A stretch of 64,000 nucleotides of DNA. Source: Motacilla alba alba (taxonomy: Eukaryota > Chordata > Aves > Passeriformes > Motacillidae). The stretch is taken from contig NC_052028.1 in assembly GCF_015832195.1 (NCBI RefSeq), positions 10,893,501 through 10,957,500 of the forward strand. Reading direction: 5' to 3'. Below the pieces are notes generated by a model. The model did not search any database. It worked only from the letters and a program-made list of their open reading frames with translations, and was not told where the DNA came from. Of this stretch, positions 27,523-40,800 are shown one piece after another (position 1 is the stretch's first letter; each line of letters begins with the position of its first letter). Made by a program: the position numbers and the translations under genes.

Positions 27523-27566
27523 GACCCCCCCCCCCCCAAACACTGACCCCCCCCCCGAACACTGAC
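27523..27566. repeat. Two poly-C tracts in a short tandem duplication
   Basis: GA-C13-AAACACT is followed immediately by GA-C10-GAACACT and then GACTTTT. The two units (22 and 19 bp) differ by three Cs and one A/G change, so this is a small tandem duplication with later slippage of the C tract. Confidence 0.9.
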
Positions 27567-28824
27567 TTTTTTAGAGCAAAATATTAATATTGCTTCATTG
27601 TGGCAGGAAAGCAGCTTTCCACCTCAAGAGCTTTATTACCTAATGGGGAACAAAAAAATTTAACTGCTTGCTGGAAATGCAGAAATTAATTGCACACAAT
27701 TTCATTGAATTCCTAGGGAAAAAATATTTAGTACTTTAACAGCTTTTAAATAAATGGACTGCCAACTGCAAACAGCTGAGCTCCAGAGAGAGGGCTTGGC
27801 TCACAGTGGGAACCAGCCCAGGGCTAACTGTTAACGTGGCTTTTATTCAGTGCTTTTTTCCAGGTATGGCTGTCATCCAAGAGGATGATAAACTGCAACA
27901 CCTTATAATTATTCCAGCAAAAACAACTTGGAACAATGTATTTGAAATTAAAGGTTGCCTTAAAGATAGAAAGTGTGGTGAATATACTTTCAGTACCTCT
28001 TTGTATTATTCTTCAAGGACGAAACTCTGTCTTCTTTACAATTTACATGAAGTGAGAGAAAATCTGACAAAATCTGAAATCAGAAAATCTGTCCCACTAC
28101 TGGACACCCCATGTGCCAGCAGTGACTTTGGCTGGGTTGTTCTGAACCATTCTTCCCTCAGGCTTATCAGTGGAATATGGCTAGCTCCCTAAAAATATTC
28201 TATTTACACTTTAATCTTCCAGCTCTTCAGAAAGCCTCTCAGCAGATCTGTGGTGCTCCAGCAACTGCAGTCCATCAAATGCATTTAAGAATGCAAAAAA
28301 AAAAAAATGATAAGAAAAGCTGTGGATGAGATGCTGGGCTGGGAGTCAGGAGGGTTTGGTGCTGCTCCAGCACAGCCAGAGCCCGGCCAGGCAGGGTGGG
28401 GGAGCTCTCCCCACCACCCCACGCTCCCTCCCACTCTTTGCTTCATCCATTTAGGGCATGAAGCCTTTAGGGAAAGCCGCATGTGTGTGAGGCCAAAGGC
28501 AGCACGGAGCATGGAGCAGCTCCACTCTCACATTGGGCTTTTAGGCATCAGTGAAATATCAACAAGAATGTATTGACTTAGACAGCAGCACTCCCCTCCT
28601 CTCCATCACCACTCGAGCATGGCAAACACAGCCCAAAACCTCAGCAGCACCTCCCCACACAGAAAAGTCCCCCAAGCTGCCCTGGCCCCCCAAGAGCTGC
28701 CTCTGGATAAAGGGCTCTGTATCTGCAGCAGGAAGGTCAACAACTCTTGACACTTGTTCAAATAAAGGCTCAAATTCATTTGACTGCTGTGGTCTCTGAG
28801 GGCTTCCTGAAATTGTGTGTGTAG

Positions 28825-28848
28825 GGTGTGTGTGTGTGTGTGTGTGTG
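28825..28848. repeat. TG dinucleotide microsatellite
   Basis: About twelve TG units are preceded by a short interrupted copy (TGTGTGTGTAGGG at about 28,814). Confidence 0.95.
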
Positions 28849-31800
28849 CCCATGGAAACACGAGGGGGAAAGGCAACAGGCTTGTGCTGGGCAGGAGGGT
28901 GGGTGCTCTTCAGGGTATTCTCCCTTGAGGGGCTGCTGTGCTGCTGCAGCCTTTGGAGAGCAGGAGATTGAGCCTGGGGAATTTAGCAGATAGCTCTATT
29001 CATTTCTCAAAGAGGAAAGGAATTAGGATATGAAATGAAAGCTGAAGACAGGATTAGGGCAGAGGGAACTAAAGGGTAGGCATGTTGAGTCAAATGCCCT
29101 ATTCCTAAAATCTTATCCAATATTTTTTAAACAAAGTTAATGAAAATTTTTCCAGCCATAATTCTCTTCAGATTTGTATTTTCTTCTCCCATTATTTGTA
29201 GCACAATCTTGTTATTTATGAGAAATGTGAAGGCAAAGGGATATATGTGCATTAGGAGCACTGAAACTCAGACCTTTACAGGACTTTTCTCATAGAACCT
29301 CAGAACATCTGTTTATTTTATCACATCCAATTACCATGGAGATGTGAACACCCTGTGTTATTCACAGGAAGATGACATAGCTATTCTTTTGCAAAACAGA
29401 AATTGCTTTTTAAGTATTTCCAATCATAAATCAGGAAAACACCCAAAAATCCACGTTCCACCCATGGCCCAAAATACCACACCCTATTCTGTCAATTTAA
29501 AATAAATGAGTGTGATAACCTTCAGCTCGATGTGATCATGAACTATTGATTTGTCCTTCTGGGAACAGACAAGGAAAATTGTCTAGAGAGTGCAAGCTCC
29601 CCTACATGAACCTCATTTTTCTGGTTTCCTTTCAAACCCCATTTTCCATTACCTCAGAGTGAGTTATGTCCTATTTGCATTACCTACATAAGGGGATGTC
29701 CCATCTTTATTTAAAACCAGCACACCCCAGCATCCCTCAGTGTGTCACTGAGGTAAGGGATGATGCTGGCTGAGGCACAGCCGTGGTGGCTGCACACCTC
29801 CAGCATCTCAGGGAACACCAGCACTGCTTTGGAGTGGCTCTGGGAGCATTGTGGGGGATGTGCTGCTCCTGGGTCTCCTGATCTGTTTGGATAATTAGAA
29901 CTCAACTGTATTGGGAATTAATTCAGCGCCTCCGGCTCTTCCAACATTACAAGGACAATTGCCAGGCACAAGGTTTTCCTTTCTAAAATGCAGCTTTAGT
30001 CTCATAATCCCAGCCTGATATTTCACCCTCCAGCTATTTCCCACATTTTTTTAATGATTAAAGTAGGCTTTCAATTAACATGCCTTATGGATCAGATACC
30101 ACCTGCAGATACAAACATAAACATTAAAAAAAAGAAAGGTTGCTCAAAGGCTGGAGAAAAATCCCATACTTTGTCACTTCTTTAAATCCAACCAGCCTGA
30201 TAGAGAGCAGATGCTCTTGCTCTGCCTCTGGAGGAGGTGAGGTTGAGTTTTCTGTTTGTTCACCATTCAGCAGAACTTCATAAGCACCAGCACTGCTGAG
30301 TTCCGTGGTTCTGTGGGACACAAAAGGGATCACCCTATAAATGAGCGACTTGTATAATGCAAGAGGAATATGAGCAGGCACAATTATCTATTTAAAAATA
30401 TTTTAATAAATAGCTTCATATGTCAGGTTATTTTTCTGCAGGATTGTGCACATTGCTGAGTGAGAGGGAATTCCACTCTCTTACACCTTTGCACCACTAG
30501 GAAAGCAGCCCTCAAAATCTGAAATGAGTGGCTAATATTATCAGAACAAAACTACACATTGCAGGAACTTCAGCTGATATGAAATGAAGATGACTTATCT
30601 GGCTGCAATTTCCACTGGGAAAACCACAGGTTTGCACAGCTTTAGCTCTGGCAGCCCTGGCCAGGGGCACAGCCAGCTGAGCTCATTAGGGCCCTCAGCA
30701 GTGATGCAAAACAAGAATTGTGTAAGTCTGTGAGATAACTTGTCTGCTCTCTTGGGAGAGAGAGCAGCAAGGTTTCAGAGGGCTTCCAACCTGCGATGGA
30801 ATATTTTCTTGTGGAGTTCAATCAGAGGCTCACAAATGTTTAAGGTTATATAGGCTGTTAAGTGGTCTGGAATACACAATTGTAAATGTTTGTGTATCCT
30901 TTTGCAATCTTTTACAGATGAAAAAATTGTATTATGGGCTATGTTTACACTTGAAAAATTTTAGGTGGTCACTAAGTTAAAAGAGCTTTGCTTGGCTTAG
31001 TCCTGAGTTTAGCTCATCAAAACTTGGTTTTCTCAGCTCTCAAAGTCCTGTACCCACGTGGGCTTGGTGTCTGTGTGCCCCTGCCCTGCCTTGGCAGGTA
31101 AGTCAGGGTCTGGCAGGGCACGGGGCAGGGAGGGGACAGCTGGCACATAATCTGTCACACATCTCAGGCTCCCCAACACCTGCTGTGTGCAGGGGGCAGT
31201 TTGCTGACTAACAGCCTCTTCAGGCCCAGCAGTCACAATTAGGATCAAATCAGGATCCTGCTGTGCTGAGGAGTGTGTTCTTCTGGAGAACTGCAAATTT
31301 ATACATGATGAGAGCCAGGAGGATGGAGAGCACAAAACATATTAATATTTTTAAAACATGTAACATTCATGGAGTGGTTTTTTTTTCCCAAATTAACACT
31401 ACCTCTCCTTCTTTTGACTTTTTGCTGTATGAGTCATACTCAGTTAGGTGACACAGCAGCAAAAATAAAAATCAGGGGGAGATCTGAGGGTGAGGAGTCC
31501 TGGTCTTTGGAGTGAAGTAGGGCAGGGGATCAAGACACTAAAGCCAGGAGAGAGGCAGAGGAAGGAGCTGCCACAGCAAGGAGAAAGAGCCATATCACTT
31601 TTGGAAAAAGACAACGCAGGGCAGGAGCAGGTACAAGGGGATGGTGACAGAGGAGTGTTGGTTTATAAAAACCCTGGCATATGGGTTCACATGTGCCTGA
31701 ATCAAAACACTCTAAAGGTTTACTAAGAACCAAAGAAAACACTGCTGGCTGAAAATAGGTATTTACCTCCAAATCATACCTTCAAATTAAGAACTAAGGA

Positions 31801-34800
31801 ATTGCTATTAAGTAATAATATGCTCATAACTGGGTCATAAAATCCACCCCTTTCCCTGCAAAGGCAGCAGTGATAACAGAGTTGATTTTCCTTCCCATTT
31901 CTCAGAAGCGACTGAACAACAGTGGAAAATCCAGTGATCTGTGTAAGCTCTGCTTCGAGGCTGGCCCAGCTGAGCTGGACTTTCTATGGAGCATAATGTC
32001 CTGTGTGGGGAAGCTCTGCAGTGCCTCACTGCAGACACAGCCAAACCACAGGGCACACCAGCCTTGCTCCTGCCGCTGCTGGTTTTGGAACTGGGACCCC
32101 AGTACCCCCAGGACCCTTCTAAAATACCCCACTGGGCAAATATCCTGGGGCCCTTCACCAAAGGCAAAGGCAGCCTGGTTTGTAGAAAGCAAACTGCGAA
32201 TATCTTATACCATTTATTTTCTTTTAGCTGTCCCTTGGAGTTGTGATTAGTTCCTCTGGGAAGGGTACCAGAGAGAAGCAGCACATCCCAGCCCCTTTCT
32301 AATATTGTTAAGTGCACATGGATCATTTGTAACGCAGCCCAATGCTGTAAGGCCAGCTATTGATTAGAGGGAAGAAACAGATCTAAATGAGCAAAGGGAG
32401 AACAGTGATGACTTTGAGCTGGCATTCAGTCTTTCTTCAAACCAGATCTCTGCCACTCCGGGAAGCACCCAACCCTCCTCCTGTTTTCTGGGGCCAGTTA
32501 CACCTACTGAAGCTCAAATATCTTTATGTTACTGCTGGTGGCTTGACCAGAGCACCTGAGTGGATACAGAAAACTCCTGAGAATTCCGTTGTTTGGGTTA
32601 TAAAGCAGGCAAAAATGACAATTGCTCAGTCCCCTGTAACATTTTGAAACCTACTTTTTATACATTACCAAGCTATGTATGAGGCAATGATCAGTTCTAA
32701 CTGAGAAAAGCTGGAATTTGTGTGTTCAGCTGTTACTCATGATATAGGAAGGAAAACATCTCCATCAATTCAGTCACCTCTGTGAGCAACAGTGTAGATC
32801 AGACACTACGGAGCAGGCAGAACTTGTATTAAAAATTTGATGATTAAGACATATTTATGCAATATTTAAAAATCTTTTAGTACATTAAAAAATATGAAAA
32901 ACAACTAAGAAACAAAAAGCAAGTCTTTAACATTTGCCTACACTGGTAACCAGTTAGGGCTAAACCCAGAAATATCTGGGGTTTTTTACAACTTGGTTAT
33001 ATGGAACATCACTTTTCCTGAGCATAGCAGTGCAGCAGTTCAAAAACAAAGGTCTTTTATGGACAAGCTACAGGCCCTTCAAAATACTGCCCAACAGCTC
33101 TCCTGCCAAATGAGGAGGATTTTACACCATATAACATAGTGTAATACACCCAACACACCCTGTGACGCACCAAGGAACTCTGTGTCACTAACAAAGTTAC
33201 TGGAAGTGGTGCTAACAGAGTAGTTTTCTTTATAAGTATTTTTTCACCCTGAATTATGTGGGTTGGCTTTTTCATCTGAGCTAAAGAGGTGGTCTGAGAA
33301 GCCTCATTTGAATTCAGTCAGTCCAGCATGAAGGAAAATTTTCTTTTTTAGAGGTGCTTGAATGTTTCCGTTAAATCGCTTTTTTCTCTCCTAGAGACTT
33401 TATAACCATGCAAGGCACTCCCACACCGAATTTACATACACCACCAATCTCAATAAGAACAACAAAATTATCCACATTCATGGCATAAGCACTGAAATGC
33501 TCTGTAGGGCCACGATGAGCCCATACATGGTCAGTACCAGCCAGGTCCTTTGAGCTGAACCTACACATCTGATACTTGGAGAAAGCAGGACTGAGGCTGC
33601 AGTCTGCTTTTCAGTGATAACTGAAAGAATTCCAGAACTTCCCATCCAAGAAACAAAGGGTATTTGGCTTGGCTTTGTCACTGCTGAGGTCTGGAGCAGG
33701 TGTCCCCTCTGCATTCCTGCACGCTGATCACCTCGCCTCCCCTCTGACGTCTGCAGCCTGGGCTGCTCCTCCTCTCCCAGCTCTCCCATGGTGATGAGCC
33801 AGAAGGTGACTTCACCTGCTGCCCTGTATTACGATTTTCTTCATTCAGTGCTGTGCTAGAGAGAGACAGTTTGTGACAGGGCCAGTGTGTTCCTTAGGGC
33901 TGTACAAGTCTACAGCATGTACACTAGAAAAATGCACAGAATAAAACACCCTGAACAATCCTGACCTCTGCAAGCATCACCTCAGCACCAGAAACACTTA
34001 AATGAAAACTGTGTAAGCTGAAAAAAACACAGGCATGTTCTGAATCTCTTCAGGCAAAGCTCCAGCTGAGAAGCTCTTTTTTTTTTCAATCAAACAAGAC
34101 TCACAGGATCTGGGTTCTGTAGGGAAATTGGCCATAGCATTCTCTCATAGAAAGGAAAACCTTTTCCCTCTGGCTGGACCCTACTAAACCCACGCATCTA
34201 TAGTAAAAGCTCTAAATACATTTTCAGCTTGCCCTTGTTCAGACCCACTTGGGAACACCTCAGATTCACCATTTCCTTAACTTAAACATTTTGCATCTGA
34301 AAGCTGCAAACATCAAAGGTCAGTTGCGGATTCTTATCAGCTTTACCAGAGTTTTCCATGGGAATCTCCCATTGGGGTGCTGTGTCTCCACCAAACAGGG
34401 TGGAGTTGCTCTGATTACTAATGCTCTCCTTAGCCCCATCTATATCTGACAGCAGGACACTGAGGGAGTTCCTGTCTGTCCTGGCCAGGAGCCAGAGAAT
34501 TGAACCTCTGACATCCCACAGAGCTGAGGTACAGCTCTGCTAAAGTAGGGAAGGACACAGCCTTTAACCTGCTCACCCACCAGTAACATCAGAACTCTGT
34601 TCTGGGCCAAAATAAAGTGAAACATCCCTTTATTCTCTAAGCAAGCACATGTTGTCACTTGGGCTAGAAAACAGCACCAAATGGCAGTCAAGGGACACAT
34701 TTAAGCATTACACCATGTGAACCACCACCAAGAGGGTCAAATGGCAGGGCTTTCCAAGTCACAGAAAAACCTGTATCACTTGGCCTTTCAGACTGAAGTG

Positions 34801-37800
34801 CTTCTGTTCCTGAATGAAGGCCTGTGACTCGTCTCTGAGAAATTCTATTTATTTTTTTTTAAGCCAGGACTGAGAAACAAAGCTAAAATCATTCACACCA
34901 CTAAGCAAAACCAGATTGTCCCAGTTCCACCTCCATGCTAGTGTTTATTCACAACTTGGGTTCTTTTGCTGGGAGGCCCAAGGACATCACACAAAAGAAG
35001 GACTTTGTCCTGGACCCTGGTCCAGCCCCTGATACCATCACCCCAGCTATGAGAAGATGGGAGATTGAGGTTTTAGGTTCTGTTTACAGAGCTGAGCAGG
35101 ATCCTGCACATCCACATCCCTTCTCCAATTAATAGCATGTTCCCTGCTGTCCTGAAATTAAATAATAGAGAACTGACCAGCCTGCTGGGGACATGTCTAA
35201 TAACATGAGCCATCTGCACTCCTACCATGGGTGGTTCCTCCCACGTCACCACAGTGAAGGTTACTGGCAGGACACCCAGTCTACTTCAGGACTTGTTCCC
35301 AGAGCTGTCCTATCATCCCATCCTGAAGGGAATTTTACTTACATACTCTGATATTTCTGCAAGCACCACCCTTCTGAAGCTGCATGTTGCAATTACACGT
35401 CAGAATTTGGCTAAGTTTGACCAGCAATTTCATATCAGTTACTACGTCTACATTCACTTAAGAACAAATAAGTCACTGCTAGCAAACCCCCTTATTCTCT
35501 ACTTCAGATGTGTATTCCAGTGGATGGTTTACTAGAGTATTTTTTATTTTTTAATGTAAGCTTTACAAAAAATAACTTTACAAAAAATGCAATGTCATTG
35601 AGGAGCCATTTTTGCTATTAACAGTTACCATGTGATTTACCAGCTACCGGGATACAAAATTAATATTCACTTTTCTGGAAAAGCTGGGATTTGGCTCAAC
35701 TACAACTCTGGAAAGCAGGAGGACTGCAGTGGTAATTCATCTTCTAGATTATCCAGATGAAAATGAATGAGGTTTTACTGGTAAAAGTTTAATGAAACAA
35801 AAGGTTATATTGCCACATAAGGTAATTAGTACCTGCCTGAGACAGGTTGGCACTGCAAAACAGACAACACAGAGACTAGAGTGTGTTGAGAACTGATTTA
35901 AACTGCTCAGAGGTTCTGGAAGATTTCAAATTCTGGCCAGTTCCTTGGAAGACTGTTACTTTTTCTGAATTTAAGTTTGAAAAGAATCCCAGTGTGCTGC
36001 TGCAGAAGAAAAGTTCTGGTTTGGCAAAATCAAGACGTAAAAGCTCAAACACAATTTAATTACAATATGCTTATAGTTCAATCCTGAGAGAACTTAAACA
36101 GTTCAAAACCAGTGGAGCCGAGTTGAATCACATATTCCTGTGACAGTATCCATTTCCTAGGAAATTTCCTGCTCTCCCTGCTATAAATGGATATATACAG
36201 ATGTAAGAGATTAGGCACATAAGAGTTTTACAAAAGCAGCTACACCTGCAAACACGGGCCACATAAGAGGGTTCAGCCTCCTGGCACTCCTCACCCTGGC
36301 TGACAAGGAAACAACTCAGTGGTTATCCCAGTGGCCAAACTGCAGGTGTTGTTGTCCACATGTGGGCGTTTGTAAGGGCAGTCTGAAAGCAATTATAAAC
36401 CCAGTCAAACAAGAAACCTGAGGTTAGATTGTCTTAATTTCATTTAAGACATGTGATTGAAGCTCTGCTTTTTAGGCCATAGTAGACTGTCATAACATGT
36501 CAGTTAATTATATAAGCCCAGTTATTAAAAAACAAACAAGTTTTCACTTTTATTGGAGCTGAAATATTTCCAAAGCCAGCAGTAAACAAAGTGTCTGTAT
36601 TAAATAAATCTCAGGATGAATGTATTATTGACACATGGATTAACTGGGCTGGATATTTCAAAACCACGTCTGTGCCTTTGCCCGTGCAGTTGCTCTCACC
36701 AGGCCAACAAAAAGCATTATCTTATCACAAACCCTGCAGGAATATTTGTCTAAAAATGCTTCCATTGCTCCAGTTGCCACTCAGCTTGCAGGGAAGAGGG
36801 ATCTGTATATTTTGTCTGCCAGCTGGAGGGTGGACTCAGCCCTGCCTGTCTGACACGCTGCCCTGGCTACCTTCACACCTCTCAGGAGGATTTTGGGCTG
36901 GAAGAGTGTTTCCCTTCAGCAGCCCTGGTGGCTGATGCAACCACTTTAATTCAGCTTTCGTTCAGGTCCACAGAGTCTGCCTGAGCTCGCTGCTGCTCCC
37001 AGCCCCGGTGCTCTGCTGGCTCAGCATTACCTGGGCACTTCCACAGGGAAATGATCCAGGAACGATTGCAGTCAAGCCAAGACAAGCTCTCTGGGTTCCA
37101 CGGCAAAGGAACTCATGGAAGGAAAGTGTCTGTAGAAATGTCAGGGGCTTGAGATTTCGTGGAAAAACTAAAAACCTTGGAAGCAAGCCAGGTGCTCATC
37201 CTCTTCGGAAGCAGCTTTCCCACCCTTTCCCTTTCTAGGAAATCAGATGAAGCTTTGCAAAGCCTAATTCTTAAAAAAACCCAAAAGTGATGAAATGAAC
37301 ATGTGCTACCACCTGCTGTCCATTATTTGGAAAAGCAGGGTCCCCAGCAGGGCCTGGCACCCACGGTCTCCCCACAGCCCCAAGTTCCCCTCTGGCCCCA
37401 GGACGTTGAGAGCAGCTTCAGTCCATGCAGGGCCAGTCCTGGGGAGCTCAGGGGCACCAGTCACCCCGGAGAGAAGGCATTTTGTTGAATTCTCCTGAAC
37501 AAACAGCAGCATCGAGGAGACAATTAGGAAATTAGGTAAAAGGGAATGGCAGAAAAGTGCCCAGGTTAGTGCAGTTTCTTGTGGTGTCAGATCCATGGAC
37601 AGACATGGATGTACCAAAATGGAGAAAACAGCATTGGCAGCTCCAGACATCCACGTCCTGGGTGCTCTCTGGGGGCCCCTCACCACCCACTGGCACATCC
37701 CTGACAGGCAGCTGCTGTCACAAACAGGCATTAAGGCCAACGATTCACCGAATAAATATGGGTTTAAATAGACCAATTTCTGTACAGGTCACTTCACTTC

Positions 37801-40800
37801 CACACATCCCCACCAGGGACTGGCAACTCAGATCTGAAGCAATAAATCACCTCGGGCTGGCAAGAATAACGGCCCAGAGCTCACGAACACAAAGAATGCA
37901 TTTAATCCTTTTCTGTTGCTGTGGTGAGCAAACAGAGCGTGCCCGGTGCATTAGGCAGCTCTCTGTGTTAATGTATTACCTGTAATTATTTGTAGAACAA
38001 AATGGAGACCAGTGGAGTCAGTCCAGGTACTCACCATTCACTGTAGCCAAAGGGCTCCCAGGAATCATCATCTTCCCAAAGTCTTGACAAAGAAAGAATT
38101 AAGGGAGTAAAAGGGTTTGGTTCTAATTGTTGTAAAAAGAGCCACATATGTCCTGAACCTGTGGTAACACATAAGATCTTACAGGGAAAAAAATAAAAAA
38201 AATCTTGGCACATCAATAATCTTCCTTTCTCCTCCTCAAGCTGTGCAGAGGCTTCTCTTTTTGCAAGGGCCCGGGGCATCAATGTGATCCATGTCAAATT
38301 TTTTTTGCAACATGTCACTGGTCCATGGTGTCTCCCATCCAAAACCCTTAAAACACCTCTACAGCTAATTAACCAAGCACATTGTTTAACAAAGATTAAA
38401 CGAAGGAATCCCTCACAGACAATGTTACACAGCTGAGCAGCAGGCTCCAAACAGCAGCTCAGTGCAGAACACATTACAGACATGTCCCAAACAGCCAAAG
38501 CACTCAGCTGTGCTGGCAGAGACCACCCGTCAAACAATTCTGATTAAGAAATTGGGAAGAAGTTGCCTTTTCCAAGAACATGTGTCAAAATAAAGTATGG
38601 CTAAATTTAATTAATAAATTACTCAGATATAATACTCTGATCAAGTGCAACAGAAGGTTGGATTGCAGCAGATATTTCATTGATAACTCCCCTGGACTTC
38701 CCCAGCCTGTTGCAGTTTGCTCTGAAAGGAACCCTCACCAAGTCGGTTTGGAAGGGATCATTTCCATAAGCAAGTGTACCCCAGTTTTATCTGAAACCAT
38801 TTCTGCACAGCCAGCGTGCTGGAACAATGGAATAAAAAGGCCAATACAGCATCAGTAAAAGTAGAAAGGCAAAAGGTAATCAGAAAAAAAAGCAAAAAAG
38901 GCAAATAAGTTAATCCAGGCTTTACAAATACGTCAAGGGTGTTTCTCTTACTTTCCATCTGCCATGAAGACAAGAAAGAAACATTCCCTGGTGAAATAAA
39001 AATGAGCAAAGGAAGAAAACAACATGTGTGTTAAAGCCATTTTTCCAAAGCCTCAATGGCATTTCTCTGCCACAGCACTCCACATCTCTCCGTAGGCTCG
39101 AGCCAGCGAGCGGATGCTGGGTTACCTCACTCTCATAGCATGAACTCGTACTCCTTGCTATTCTCAATCTGTCACATTCAACAATCACATGCAAAAATGA
39201 CTCAGGCTGCCAGTTGTCTCTGTGTTGTGCTCGTTGAGCATTTGCCAGTTCCTCAGGAGTAGGCTTGATATTGAAAGCCACACTTTGGGAAACGTGATTT
39301 AGCCTGAGCCTGCTGCATTAGGCTCAAACATTTTGGTTTTTTTGTCTGACAAATTTTTGTCCTTTTTTAATCTTGCAGACCAACAGTTCTGGATACAGAG
39401 GAAACAACAGCAGGTCAGATCAGTGGCTTGTTCAACTTGGCATTTTGTTCCTCCTGGGGGCATTTATTCAAAGCGCCTAATATTTTGGAAGGAATGGAAA
39501 AGCTCTTAATGTACCACACCAATCATCAGCTGTAAATGTTGGACAAATTTTCTTCCTGTCACCTGCAGTGATCACCTGGGAAGCAGGCAGTGATTTTCAT
39601 CCTTTTTTTGAGCAGAAGCTGTACCGTGGTGCAGCCTTTTAGCCAGCATGGCTGCAGACACTGAGCCACCTCCCAGCCTGTGTTCCTTCGGCTCAGTGAG
39701 GTCTCCCAGTGCTTGGAAACAAAACTCTTCCAGCTTCATCACCTCAGCCCCAATGCCTGCCTTCAAAGCCTCCAGAAAACAATTAGAGCCCAGAGGGGCT
39801 GCAGCCTCCTCTGAGTGCAGGGGCATCCTGTGGTGAGCAGCTCACACACACGGATGTGCCCACACTGCTTTGGGTGATCCTACTCCAGCATGTCCCAAAG
39901 CAATGGATCTGGCCCTACAGGCGAGGAGCAGCCTAATGTGTAGCTCCAAGAGAGGCTAAAAAGTTTTCATATTGGATTATTTTGGCTGTGTTGGTGTTTG
40001 ACCCAATACTATGTCGTTCCCTCTCTCTGCATACCTGATGTCCTAAGGAAAGTATATTGTCAATTCAGATAACATTATTACAGAAATAGCCACACTTAAC
40101 CTCCAGCTAAATTTATTCAGTCATTTTGTAATATTTTTTGCAACCACCAATGAAAAATACCCAAGAATAGTAGGCCTGTAATAGGCTCAAGATTAAAGGG
40201 TACTTTTTAAATTCTCTGGAGGTTCTTTTCCCAACCAGAGACCGTTCTTAGCCAAAATTCTTCAGCTAAATAATAATAATCTCCTATACAAAACATTCAG
40301 TAATGAGGACATTCAACATCTTGGAAATGTGAAACACATTGCATAAAGAAGACTATGCAAAATTTAATTGAAAATTATATGAAGTTGCTCACTGTTAAAT
40401 AAGAAAAATTTGGGCCTAAGATTTGACACAGTAAATAATAATATTAAGAAATTGATTCCAAAATCCCCGTGCAACCATTTTATTGTTATTCAAAGTAATT
40501 AATCTGACTTGCTAATTTACAAAAGGTAAACAATAAATCACTCATTCTGTCCCTCAAATATCAAAAGTAAGGTCATGGGGGTAATAAACAAAGTTTGCTA
40601 CACTTCCTAATAATTTAGTAAATAGACTTTTTCTTCGGGAAGCCTCTCCAGCGTCCCCCAGTTACACAGATAGCTGTCTGAAAGCATACGGTTTGTGTAA
40701 AGCCTGTGTGTACCATATGCACGTATCACTTCACTTGCCACTGAAACAGTTGTGTCATGGGTGGAATGTGGCAACTCTACCCACACACAGTAATGTGATA

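Noticed and set aside
27806..28192. 128-codon + strand ORF with a somewhat protein-like composition
   Set aside because: No recognisable motif, and no flanking exon or promoter signal.
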